A stretch of DNA of 37,784 bases from Bacteroidales bacterium UBA3143 (GTDB taxonomy: Bacteria; Bacteroidota; Bacteroidia; Bacteroidales; Dysgonomonadaceae), in contig DEZB01000064.1 in the NCBI GenBank assembly GCA_002364735.1, positions 1-37,784 on the forward strand, written 5' to 3'. The position numbers were made by a program, and so were the translations under genes. Below the pieces are notes generated by a model. It had not been told where the DNA came from, did no database searches, and saw only the letters and a program-made list of their open reading frames with translations. Shown piece by piece: positions 17,429-26,379 of the stretch (its first letter is position 1; every line of letters starts with the position of its first letter).

Positions 17429-18973
17429 ATGAACACAAATCGTAGGAGTTTTTTCAAAACGTTTGGTATTGCTACAGCTAGCTTGGCAACAGGATTACAC
17501 TCCGATTTGCTGAGTATGTCTTCAATGATTAATTCGAATAAAAAACACGATAAAAATATTATCAATCAACAAATTAAATCTTATCCCACAGAAATTAATC
17601 GGGCAAACCCAACAGACCACGGAAAGGCATTAATCAATCCGAGTATGGGTTGGGTTACTTATTTTTACTCAAACCTTTTTCAGAATTACGGATCAAAACT
17701 GGAAGCTTCTGATTCCGTAAGATATTTCCCAGGTATGAATACAGTGTTTCTTCGTATTCCCTGGGCTTTTGTTGAGCCAGAGGAAAACAAATTTGCATGG
17801 GAAATACTCGATACTCCCACTCAGCGGTGGGTAGATAACGGTGGGCAGGTGGCACTTTGCATTACTGCAACCGAAAACTGGATGGGTTCGGGAACTCCAC
17901 TGTGGGTATTCGAAGCAGGAGCTAAAAGTTATGAAGTGGACGGTTATCTGGAACCCGATTACGATGATCCAATCTTCTTGGAAAAGGTGGAAAACTTCAT
18001 ACGTATTCTGGCCGAACGATATGATAACAACCCCAATATTGCCTACCTGTTTGTTGGACACTATGGTATGTGGGGCGAAGGGCACACAATCATGACTACT
18101 CCCAAACATGGTCATTCTTGGGGATTTGAGACACAGAAGAATATGATTGATCTTTATCGTCGTCATTTTAAAAATACACTCCTTTGTATTTCTGACGACT
18201 ATGTAGGACATGATCTGAAAGGGGAACGTTTTCCAATTACAGATTATGCTTTTTCACAAGGTGTATCGATTCATGACGATAGTATTCTTGTACAACCTCC
18301 ACCTAAAAGTTGGTATCATAGTGAAATGGCACAGCTTTTCTGGCCTACACTTCCTGTGGTATTAGAACATGAACACTATGGGGGATCAGTAGAACGTGGG
18401 GCATGGGATGAAGAGCTACTAATTAAAGCAGTGGAAGATTATCATGCATCATTCCTCTCCATTCATTGGTGGCCTGACATTTTTTTCGATGCAAACAGAA
18501 ATATAATTGAACGAATAAACAGACGCATTGGCTATCGTTTACAAGCATCGGAAATTATCTGGCCCACCGTTGTAAGAAAAGGAGAGCATTTTATCATTCA
18601 AAGCAAATGGGCCAATGTAGGGGTTGCTCCCTGTTATGGTGGCGGTCATCCTTGTTTTACCCTGAAAGATGAAAAAGGAGGAATTGTGTCCGTACTGACT
18701 GATACTTCCTTTAACGTGAAACAGCTTCCCGTTAATTCACCTGATATAGTGACACACCATGATGTAACTTCAACTTTTGTAATAGCTCCTGCATATCATG
18801 ATCACAAAGGTGTTTTCTTCCGAACGTGTAAACCAGGAGTTTACGATTTATTTATCTCTGTTGGTAAACAAGACGGTACACCAGTTTACGAACTTCCATA
18901 CACAGAGGAGGACGGCTATAAACGTTATAAAATCGGCATGATTACTTTACAGGATTATGCATCGAATCAATGA
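17429..18973 (+). CDS. DUF4832-type putative glycosidase with twin-arginine-like signal
   Basis: A 514-residue protein. The N-terminus MNTNRRSFFKTFGIATASLATG has an R-R-x-F-x-K twin-arginine motif. The body resembles DUF4832 proteins, which are predicted TIM-barrel hydrolases distantly like GH42: NPSMGWVTYFYSN, a conserved FLRIPWAFVEPEENKFAWEILD strand, FVGHYGMWGEGHT (E217) and LPVVLEHEHYGGS (E313, E315), and SIHWWPD. The Glu residues are plausible acid/base and nucleophile candidates but are unproven. The C-terminal 120 residues look like an Ig-like beta domain (NVGVAPCYGGGHPCFTLKDE). Its stop overlaps the next start as ATGA, so it is probably translationally coupled to the GH127 gene. Substrate unknown. 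Confidence 0.75.
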   Translation: MNTNRRSFFKTFGIATASLATGLHSDLLSMSSMINSNKKHDKNIINQQIKSYPTEINRANPTDHGKALINPSMGWVTYFYSNLFQNYGSKLEASDSVRYFPGMNTVFLRIPWAFVEPEENKFAWEILDTPTQRWVDNGGQVALCITATENWMGSGTPLWVFEAGAKSYEVDGYLEPDYDDPIFLEKVENFIRILAERYDNNPNIAYLFVGHYGMWGEGHTIMTTPKHGHSWGFETQKNMIDLYRRHFKNTLLCISDDYVGHDLKGERFPITDYAFSQGVSIHDDSILVQPPPKSWYHSEMAQLFWPTLPVVLEHEHYGGSVERGAWDEELLIKAVEDYHASFLSIHWWPDIFFDANRNIIERINRRIGYRLQASEIIWPTVVRKGEHFIIQSKWANVGVAPCYGGGHPCFTLKDEKGGIVSVLTDTSFNVKQLPVNSPDIVTHHDVTSTFVIAPAYHDHKGVFFRTCKPGVYDLFISVGKQDGTPVYELPYTEEDGYKRYKIGMITLQDYASNQ

Positions 18974-20898
18974 AATTAAAATTAAAAAACATTGTTGAAA
19001 TGAGTAGATTAAAACTATTTTTCAATCTTTTTTTTAGCTGTTTGCTGTTCTCCCTTCTATCATGTAGCGGTACAAAAAACAGAGAGGCAATTAAAGATGA
19101 ATTCTATCCACTGCCAGTGGGTGCTGTCAAGCTGGATGGTTTTTTTGAAGAGTATATTCAAAATTCCATCAATAACTGGAATAAAGGGAATCTGCCTTAC
19201 GATCAATTTGTAGATTTCTTCAGAAATGGCAGACCTCAGTTTGCATTAGGTGAAATGTGGGGAAAAGCAGTGCGTTCAGGTAGTATGTTTTACCGCTATA
19301 CAAATGACCCTCAGCTAAAGCAAATAATGGATGAAACCGTAAGTGATCTACTTACAACCCAACGCGAAAATGGAAGTATCAGTTGTGTTGAGATTGATAA
19401 ACAACCTGAAGAGAGCGAATTGTGGGAACGAAAATATGTGATGCTCGGATTGGAAGAGTATTATGAGTGGGTTAATCCTGATCCGCACGTGCTTGATGCA
19501 TTAATCAAACAGGCTGACAACATTATCTCAATTATCGGACCCGCTCCCAAAACAGAAATTATTGATGTTGGATGGAGTGCCACCAACATTGGGCACGAAC
19601 CTTGTCATATTGAATCGAGCACACTCTTGGAACCTTTTATGAGGTTATATAAATGGACTGGTGAAAAGCGTTTTTTCGACTTTGCAACCTATATCATCGA
19701 ATCAGGAGGAACCAAACACCATAATGTTTTCGAGAATGCTTTAAATAATGTAAACCCTTGGGAAATGGCAGGTCATTATCCCAAAGCTTATGAGATGATG
19801 TCGCTCTTTGAGGGATTAGTTGAGTATTATAGGGTTACTGGAGATCCTAAATATAAAGAGATATTATTGAATCTTTTCAGGAATATCAGCACCAAGGAGA
19901 TTTCTATCATTGGTAATGGAGGTTCGGATCAGCCTTACCATCCATATGTTTATGGAGAAGCATGGGGAAATACTGCACTGGAACAAACCAATCCCGACAT
20001 TACACGCATGATGGAAACCTGTGTAGGTGTTACATGGATGAAACTTTGCAGCCAACTATTGCGCCTTACGGGCGATCCCAATATTGCAGACTACATAGAG
20101 AAGTATGCTTATAACGGTCTGATAGGAGCAATGAGACCCACTGGAGATGGTTTCAGCTATGTGAATCTACTCAACGGCTCTAAGGTGACCGATGAAGGTT
20201 GGGGATGGAAATTCGACACACTCCAGGTAACCTGTTGCAATTTAAACGGACCTATGGGACTTGCATATATACCCTATTTGGCAATTATGAATTCAGACAG
20301 TGGTCCGGTAGTGAACCTCTATAATAGTAGTACAGCAGTATTTGAAACCCCAAGCAACAGATTGGGAACAATAGATATCATTACAGACTTTCCTATCACG
20401 GATAATATTCAATTCAAATTAAATCTGGAAAAAGATGAAGTGTTCTCGATCCATTTTAGGATTCCTAATTGGAGTAAAAAAACAGAGTTGAAAGTAAACA
20501 ACGAAGAAGTTAAGGTTACCCCTAACACTTATGCCGAAATTAATCGTAAATGGAAAAAAGGTGATAAGATTTCCCTTACTTTAGATATGAGATGCAGAGT
20601 TATAGATGCCCCTCGCGGAAGTAATCGCGCTGGGGATAACTTTCAAGCTGTAGTTTATGGACCTATTGTACTATCAAGAGACGAAAATATTGAAAGCAAT
20701 TATAACGAGCCTGTTAGGCTTCAAGCTAAAAATGGATATATCCAAGCAAAACAGAAAAAACCAGATTCAGCTAAGATTAAACTTCAATTTTCAATCCCTG
20801 TAGAAAATGGAAAGTATATCACAATGGTAGATTACGCATCAGTAGATAACTGGAGTAATGGAATGCACGTTTGTACATGGCTTCCAAAAAAGCAATGA
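18970..20898 (+). CDS. GH127-family (DUF1680) beta-L-arabinofuranosidase-like lipoprotein
   Basis: Glycosidase of the GH127/GH146 group, whose characterised members release beta-L-arabinofuranose with a zinc-bound cysteine nucleophile. The 642 residues are close to the 658 of HypBA1. The key residues are present: E349-T-C351 and C422-C423, matching Glu338, Cys340, Cys417 and Cys418 of HypBA1 as I recall them. An alpha/alpha-barrel pattern surrounds them (GEMWGKAVRSG, MLGLEEYYEW, LLRLTGDPNIADYIEKYAYNGLIGA), and a beta-sandwich follows (HFRIPNWSKKTELKVNNEEV). The signal ends in LLSC (Cys 32 from ATG 18970, the start that gives the ATGA overlap; ATG 19000 is an alternative). It predicts an arabinofuranose or similar furanoside in the target glycan. 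Confidence 0.9.
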   Translation: MKLKLKNIVEMSRLKLFFNLFFSCLLFSLLSCSGTKNREAIKDEFYPLPVGAVKLDGFFEEYIQNSINNWNKGNLPYDQFVDFFRNGRPQFALGEMWGKAVRSGSMFYRYTNDPQLKQIMDETVSDLLTTQRENGSISCVEIDKQPEESELWERKYVMLGLEEYYEWVNPDPHVLDALIKQADNIISIIGPAPKTEIIDVGWSATNIGHEPCHIESSTLLEPFMRLYKWTGEKRFFDFATYIIESGGTKHHNVFENALNNVNPWEMAGHYPKAYEMMSLFEGLVEYYRVTGDPKYKEILLNLFRNISTKEISIIGNGGSDQPYHPYVYGEAWGNTALEQTNPDITRMMETCVGVTWMKLCSQLLRLTGDPNIADYIEKYAYNGLIGAMRPTGDGFSYVNLLNGSKVTDEGWGWKFDTLQVTCCNLNGPMGLAYIPYLAIMNSDSGPVVNLYNSSTAVFETPSNRLGTIDIITDFPITDNIQFKLNLEKDEVFSIHFRIPNWSKKTELKVNNEEVKVTPNTYAEINRKWKKGDKISLTLDMRCRVIDAPRGSNRAGDNFQAVVYGPIVLSRDENIESNYNEPVRLQAKNGYIQAKQKKPDSAKIKLQFSIPVENGKYITMVDYASVDNWSNGMHVCTWLPKKQ

Positions 20899-22406
20899 AA
20901 AGAATAACAAACTTCAACATGAATAACAAGTTACGGTATATAAAAACATATTGGGTTTTCTTAATCACGATATCTACACTTTTGCTTTTTTCGTGCAGTA
21001 AACAAGAAAATAAGGCACCTGAATATGATATTCCTGTAGAATACAAAGAGCTTTTTACATTAAAAAATAGTGGGTGGGACATCTACACAGGAGGTACATA
21101 CCGTTATGGACCCTCCATTATTATCAATGACGACGAGTCAATCGATGCCTGGTTTGCTGCTGTGGGAGATGCATATGGAGATTGGCATGAACTTTATGAT
21201 AAAACGGGGAGTAATTCTGCGGTGCCTGTTTCGAAACATGGCTCGGTAGGACAGAAGTTCAAGGCTGATGTTCCATTCTGGGGAGTGAAGGTGATAAGTC
21301 CAAATTGGAGCGGAAAACCTTGTGGACTTACATTTAAACTTTTTAAATGGGATGACAACACAATGAGTTATTCAGATGTAGTGAAACAGAATCCTATTGC
21401 TACAGCTAAATTTGTAAACTATGCAGATGGAGAAAAGATTGGAGTAACAAATGAAAATAAATTCCCTCCTGGAACCTATTTATGGGAGTTATCTGAAAGT
21501 CTAACAGAACATTCAGGAGTCTGGTTGCGTGATGGCAATGCTTTAGGTGTAACAAGTTATCAGGGTGGCATTATAGTTAGGGAAAACAGACACTGGCAGG
21601 CTATGTGGGCTGAAGAAAAGACAAGCGGTGATATTTTTTGGGACCAAGCATCATATCAACATTCCACCGATCATGGAAAAACATGGACTAAAGAGGTGAT
21701 GTCATTGCAACCCACCGAATTTTCATCAGATCACTATTCTGTTTGCGATCCAGGGGCTGCATACTGGAACGGATATTACTATATTGGATATACCTCTACA
21801 GAAAATATCGAAATGACGCAAAACAATGTCTATATTGCTCGAAGTAACCATCCAGAGGGACCATGGGAAAAATGGGATGGCGAGAAATGGAGCAATAATC
21901 CTAAACCTGTAATTCTTTACGATGGCGATCCAAAAAAGTTTGGTGCTGGAGAACCCTCCATAGTGGTTGTTGAAAATACTGTTTATTTTTATTATTCTTG
22001 GAATGATAAAGGAACCACAACACGAGTGTCTACAGCACTGGCAGATGACCCAAACTGGCCCAGCAGGTTGACTTATAAGGGAGTCGCAATGGATAAAAGC
22101 TCAATTACTGGAGCCGATCATTCAGATGTAAAATACCGTGAAGATATCAAAAAGTTTCAGGCTATTCATACCGCTGAAAGGATGACTGAAAAAGGGTACC
22201 TCGTAATATGGCAGTCTGAAAACGGAATAGATTTTAAGAAAATTGGCGAGGTGAAGAAAAACTTGATGCCAGGACTTCATAATTGTGGATGGAGCGGTGA
22301 TGGAAAAGGACACATAAAAGAAGGTTTGCAACAATACCTATCATATGCTTACGGTATAGATACATGGGGGGAATGGAAAACACGATGGGTGCAAATTAGT
22401 TGGTAG
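20895..22406 (+). CDS. GH43-like beta-propeller lipoprotein with a domain inserted in blade 1
   Basis: A 503-residue putative glycan-active lipoprotein. The start is placed at ATG 20895, which overlaps the GH127 stop as ATGA; ATG 20919 gives a tidier signal peptide (MNNKLRYIKTYWV...LFSC) and is a serious alternative. The fold looks like a five-bladed propeller as in GH43/GH117: RYGPSIIINDDESIDAWFAA (70-89), DQASYQHSTDHGKTWT, CDPGAAYWNGYYYIGYTST, FGAGEPSIVVVENTVYFYYSWND and GADHSDVKYREDIKKFQAIHT. Between the first strand pair and DIFWDQASYQHS (246 onward) sits an extra beta-rich domain of about 130-150 residues (VGQKFKADVPFWGVKVISPNW...PPGTYLWELSES). Acidic residues in each blade could form a GH43-type site, but I cannot assign the catalytic triad. 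It could be a binding protein rather than an enzyme. Confidence 0.75.
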   Translation: MKRITNFNMNNKLRYIKTYWVFLITISTLLLFSCSKQENKAPEYDIPVEYKELFTLKNSGWDIYTGGTYRYGPSIIINDDESIDAWFAAVGDAYGDWHELYDKTGSNSAVPVSKHGSVGQKFKADVPFWGVKVISPNWSGKPCGLTFKLFKWDDNTMSYSDVVKQNPIATAKFVNYADGEKIGVTNENKFPPGTYLWELSESLTEHSGVWLRDGNALGVTSYQGGIIVRENRHWQAMWAEEKTSGDIFWDQASYQHSTDHGKTWTKEVMSLQPTEFSSDHYSVCDPGAAYWNGYYYIGYTSTENIEMTQNNVYIARSNHPEGPWEKWDGEKWSNNPKPVILYDGDPKKFGAGEPSIVVVENTVYFYYSWNDKGTTTRVSTALADDPNWPSRLTYKGVAMDKSSITGADHSDVKYREDIKKFQAIHTAERMTEKGYLVIWQSENGIDFKKIGEVKKNLMPGLHNCGWSGDGKGHIKEGLQQYLSYAYGIDTWGEWKTRWVQISW

Positions 22407-22455
22407 TAATTAAAAAAATTAACACGAAAGAGAATTTTAATTTCAATAAAATATC

Positions 22456-24285
22456 ATGTCAAAATTGTTCAAAAAGATACTGCTATTATCTTGCATCTTT
22501 AATTTATTTGTAGGTCAGTTTATCTATGCTCAACATGTAGATAGTGATCAGTGGTCAGCAACAGATGAACTTGGAAGAAAGATAAGAGACTTTTCTGAAG
22601 TTGGAGAAAGAAAAGAAAAGTATGTTGCCATGTTTTATTGGACATGGCATCAAGGAAATGATGATACCACAGCAACAGTGAAAAACATTACGGAAATCGT
22701 CAGAAAAAACCCTGAAGCAATGAAAGATTACAATCATCCTGCTTGGGGGAAACATAGACCTGGATTCTTTTATTGGGAACAACCCTTATTAGGTTATTAT
22801 AAAAGTACTGACCCATGGGTGTTAAGAAAACATGCAGAGATGCTTGCCGATGCAAAAGTAGATGTGGTTTTTTTTGATTGCACAAATGGAAGCATTACAT
22901 GGATTGATTCGTATGAGACACTTATGAAAACATGGACTCAAGCCAAGAAGGATGGAGTCAATGTTCCTAAAATAGCATTTATGTTACCGTTCACACCTTC
23001 ACCTCCAATTAATACCTTAACTTCATTAAGACAGTTATACCGAGATGTTTATAAGCCCAATAGATATAAAGACCTATGGTTCATGTGGAAAGATAAACCT
23101 TGCATCATGGCATATCCTGAAGTTTTGACTAATTCTGATGAGGATAAAGAAATAGCATCATTCTTTACATTCAGACCAACACAACCAGATTACGTGGATG
23201 GCCCCAAAAGAAACGACCATTGGGGATGGCTTGAAAACTATCCACAACACGGATATATAAAAAAAGAAAATGGAGACTATGAACAGGCTGCTGTAGGAGT
23301 AGCACAAAACGCAGCGCCAGAAACTAATGGGCATGCCAGTGCTTTCAATATACCTGGAGCTCAAGGAAGAGATTTCTCAAAACGTAAAGGTTTCGACCCG
23401 AGAGTAGACGGTTATCTCTACGGTTGGAATTTCCAAGAACAGTGGGATCGAGCAATTGAGTTGAATCCAGAATTAGTATTCGTAACGGGATGGAATGAGT
23501 TTATTGCAGGACAATGGATCCCTGAGAATTCAGATCACCCATGGTCTGGCAAGCCTTTTTCTTTTGTAGATCAATTTGACTGGAAACGCAGTAGAGATAT
23601 CGAACCTAACAAGGGATGGGGAGATAAAGGAGATGTTTACTATCTTCAATTAATTAATAATGTAAGAAAGTTCAAAGGGATGTCTCCTCGTGCAGTTGTA
23701 TCAGGCAAAAAAACAATCAAAATAGGAGAATCCAACCAGTGGCATGATGTTATGCCTGTATATAATCATTATAAAGGCAACACCTTCCATCGTAATCATT
23801 CAGGCCGAAACAACACCTACTACACCAACAATACGGGTCGCAACGATATTATTAAAGCTAAAGTTGCTCGAAATGATGAATTTATTTACTTCTATGTTGA
23901 AACTGATGAAAAGTTGACTTCAGAAAAAGACAGAAACTGGATGATGCTCTTTATTGATATTGATAGAGATAAATCTACAGGATGGTACGGATATGATTTT
24001 ATTATTAACCGTCTAAGTCCCACTAAAAACAAAGTGATTGTAGAAAAAAATATAGGAAATAGATGGGAATGGGAAGAAGTTGCACATGCACAGTCTTCTT
24101 ATACAGTAAATGAAAATATTTTAGAAATAAAGATTAATCGTAAAAGTTTAAATATTAAAAATAAAAAAATAGATTTTGAATTCAAATGGAATGATAATAT
24201 GCAAGAAAATGGAAACATTATGGATTTCTATATTAATGGTGACACAGCACCAGGAGGAAGATTTAACTTCGTATATACCGAATAA
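22456..24285 (+). CDS. GH71/99-like enzyme with C-terminal CBM9-like domain (paralog 2)
   Basis: A 609-residue homologue of paralog 1 with a type I signal peptide (MSKLFKKILLLSCIFNLFVGQFIYAQ) and no lipobox, so it is probably periplasmic or secreted. Shared landmarks are DQWSATDELGRK, KYVAMFYWTWHQG, DVVFFDCTNG, FRPTQPDYVDGPKRNDHWGWLENYPQHGY and TGWNEFIAG (E348; A351 where GH99 has the second catalytic Glu). The CBM9-like region is about 419-609 (IYFYVETDEKL, LFIDIDRDKSTGWYGYDFIINR). It is very similar to the next gene, about four residues in five identical by eye over the barrel, so the two are a tandem duplication. The gap after the GH43-like gene is 49 bases. Confidence 0.85.
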   Translation: MSKLFKKILLLSCIFNLFVGQFIYAQHVDSDQWSATDELGRKIRDFSEVGERKEKYVAMFYWTWHQGNDDTTATVKNITEIVRKNPEAMKDYNHPAWGKHRPGFFYWEQPLLGYYKSTDPWVLRKHAEMLADAKVDVVFFDCTNGSITWIDSYETLMKTWTQAKKDGVNVPKIAFMLPFTPSPPINTLTSLRQLYRDVYKPNRYKDLWFMWKDKPCIMAYPEVLTNSDEDKEIASFFTFRPTQPDYVDGPKRNDHWGWLENYPQHGYIKKENGDYEQAAVGVAQNAAPETNGHASAFNIPGAQGRDFSKRKGFDPRVDGYLYGWNFQEQWDRAIELNPELVFVTGWNEFIAGQWIPENSDHPWSGKPFSFVDQFDWKRSRDIEPNKGWGDKGDVYYLQLINNVRKFKGMSPRAVVSGKKTIKIGESNQWHDVMPVYNHYKGNTFHRNHSGRNNTYYTNNTGRNDIIKAKVARNDEFIYFYVETDEKLTSEKDRNWMMLFIDIDRDKSTGWYGYDFIINRLSPTKNKVIVEKNIGNRWEWEEVAHAQSSYTVNENILEIKINRKSLNIKNKKIDFEFKWNDNMQENGNIMDFYINGDTAPGGRFNFVYTE

Positions 24286-24480
24286 AAGAGGTACGCTTTT
24301 TATTGAATCTTTGATAACTTATTCTCAAAATAGTAACTCCTAAAACCTTGGTCTGAACATTTCTAAAATTAATACATTATGTAACTTGCTGATTATTAAT
24401 AAACAGCATTTAAAATAATAGTACAATCCAATCTAAGGACAATTGCAAAATATCAAGTAATACAAAAAAACTTTATAATT

Positions 24481-26286
24481 ATGTTACACACAGCACAAAA
24501 AAACTTTTTTTTAATCTTTATGCTGCTATTATGTAGTCAGTATATAACAGGTCAACAAGTAAATAGCGATCAGTGGTCGGCAACCGATGCACTGGAAAGA
24601 AAAGTTATTGAATACCCAGAAGCGGGAAATAAAAAGAATAAATATGTCGCTATGTTTTACTGGACTTGGCATCAAGGGAAGGATGACACGACAACAACAG
24701 TAAAGAACATTACAGAAATCGTCAGGAAGAATCCTGAGGCTATGAAAGATTATAATCATCCTGCTTGGGGAGAGGCTAAACCAGGTTTTTTCTTCTGGGA
24801 ACAACCTCTGTTAGGATATTACAAGACCACCGACCCCTGGGTGCTTAGGAAGCATGCCGAAATGCTGGCTGATGCGAAAGTGGACGTTGTGTTTTTCGAT
24901 TGTACTAACGGTAGTCTTACTTGGATACAATCGTATGAAGCATTGATGAAAACATGGGATCAGGCACAGAAAGATGGTGTGAATGTTCCTAAAATCGCTT
25001 TTATGCTACCCTTTGGATATTCAGCAAATTCTCTAACTTCTCTGAGACAGTTATACAGAGATGTTTACAAACCAAAAAGATACGAGAACCTTTGGTTTAA
25101 TTGGAAAGGTAAACCTGGGATTATGGCTTATCCTGACAACCTAACAGATTCGAAAGAGGATAAAGAGATTGTTCAATTCTTCACCTTCAGACCAGGACAG
25201 CCAGACTACGTAGATGGACCCAAAAGAGACAATCAGTGGGGTTGGCTGGAAAACTATCCACAGCATGGCTATGTAAAAAATAAAGATGGAGGATACGAAC
25301 AGGTAACTGTGGGAGTGGCACAAAATGCCGCACCCGAGACTAACGGGCATTGCAGTGCCTTTAATCTTCCAGGAGCTCAGGGCAGAGATTTCTCTGTACG
25401 CAATGGCTTCGACCCGAGAGTAGACGGCTACCTTTATGGATGGAACTTCCAAGAACAGTGGGATCGCGCCTTTGAAATCGACCCCGAACTGGTTTTTATC
25501 ACTGGATGGAATGAATTTATCGCTGGTCAGTGGCTTCCAGAGCATGGATGGACTGGAGATCCTTTCTCTTTCGTAGACCAATTTGACTGGAAAAGAAGTA
25601 GAGATATAGAGCCCAATAAAGGATGGGGCGACAAAGGTGATGTTTACTACCTGCAACTGATTGATAACGTAAGAAGATTTAAAGGGATGTCTCCACCAGC
25701 AAAAACATCAGGTACAAAAACCATCATGCTTGGAGAATCCAATCAGTGGGATAATGTAGCACCTGAATATAACCACTACCCTGGAAACACGTTCCACCGC
25801 AATCATCCTGGCAGAAATAACACCTACTACACCAACAATACAGGACGTAATGATATTGTAAAAGCAAAGGTTGCAAGAGATAATCAATTTCTCTATTTCT
25901 ATGTAGAAAGTGCCGAAAAGCTTACATCAAGCAAAGATCCTAACTGGATGCTCCTTTTTATTGATATAGACAGAGATAAATCAACTGGATGGAACGGCTA
26001 CGACTACATTGTCAACCGTCAAAGCCCTAATTCTGGGAAAGTGATTGTAGAAGAAAATGTGGGTAACCGATGGGAGTGGAAAGAGTTGGACAAAGCATCC
26101 TATATTGTCAATAATAATAAATTAGAGATTAAAATTGAGAGAAAAAAGCTCAATCTGAATGACAAACCCGTTAATATAGAATTCAAATGGAATGACAATA
26201 TGCAGGAAAACGGAAATATTATGGATTTCTATATAAATGGTGATACTGCGCCAGGAGGTAGGTTTAACTTCGTGTATACTGAATAA
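24481..26286 (+). CDS. GH71/99-like enzyme with C-terminal CBM9-like domain (paralog 3)
   Basis: A 601-residue tandem duplicate of the preceding gene. The signal peptide is MLHTAQKNFFLIFMLLLCSQYITGQ; the Cys in LLLC lacks a proper lipobox, so type I cleavage is more likely. It has the same barrel landmarks (KYVAMFYWTWHQG, DVVFFDCTNG, FRPGQPDYVDGPKR, TGWNEFIAG with E345 and A348) and a CBM9-like region from about 413. At DNA level several 20-bp stretches are identical to paralog 2 (for example TTCGACCCGAGAGTAGACGG), but synonymous sites have diverged. The 195-base gap before it is the widest inside the enzyme block and holds no gene; it could contain its own promoter, though I see no TAnnTTTG with good spacing. 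Confidence 0.85.
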   Translation: MLHTAQKNFFLIFMLLLCSQYITGQQVNSDQWSATDALERKVIEYPEAGNKKNKYVAMFYWTWHQGKDDTTTTVKNITEIVRKNPEAMKDYNHPAWGEAKPGFFFWEQPLLGYYKTTDPWVLRKHAEMLADAKVDVVFFDCTNGSLTWIQSYEALMKTWDQAQKDGVNVPKIAFMLPFGYSANSLTSLRQLYRDVYKPKRYENLWFNWKGKPGIMAYPDNLTDSKEDKEIVQFFTFRPGQPDYVDGPKRDNQWGWLENYPQHGYVKNKDGGYEQVTVGVAQNAAPETNGHCSAFNLPGAQGRDFSVRNGFDPRVDGYLYGWNFQEQWDRAFEIDPELVFITGWNEFIAGQWLPEHGWTGDPFSFVDQFDWKRSRDIEPNKGWGDKGDVYYLQLIDNVRRFKGMSPPAKTSGTKTIMLGESNQWDNVAPEYNHYPGNTFHRNHPGRNNTYYTNNTGRNDIVKAKVARDNQFLYFYVESAEKLTSSKDPNWMLLFIDIDRDKSTGWNGYDYIVNRQSPNSGKVIVEENVGNRWEWKELDKASYIVNNNKLEIKIERKKLNLNDKPVNIEFKWNDNMQENGNIMDFYINGDTAPGGRFNFVYTE

Positions 26287-26379
26287 AAAATTATGTTGAG
26301 CATGAAGATGCATCTAAGCCCTTTCAAAATTTAAAGAAAACAGCTAAGAGTTTATAAATAATTTATTGAACGGACAGAT

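Noticed and set aside
17693..18211. 172-residue open frame antisense to the DUF4832 gene
   Set aside because: The + strand frame has clear family features throughout; the antisense frame has none and looks like a codon-use shadow. The same applies to the long minus frames at 2397-2843, 25141-25656 and 32299-32748.
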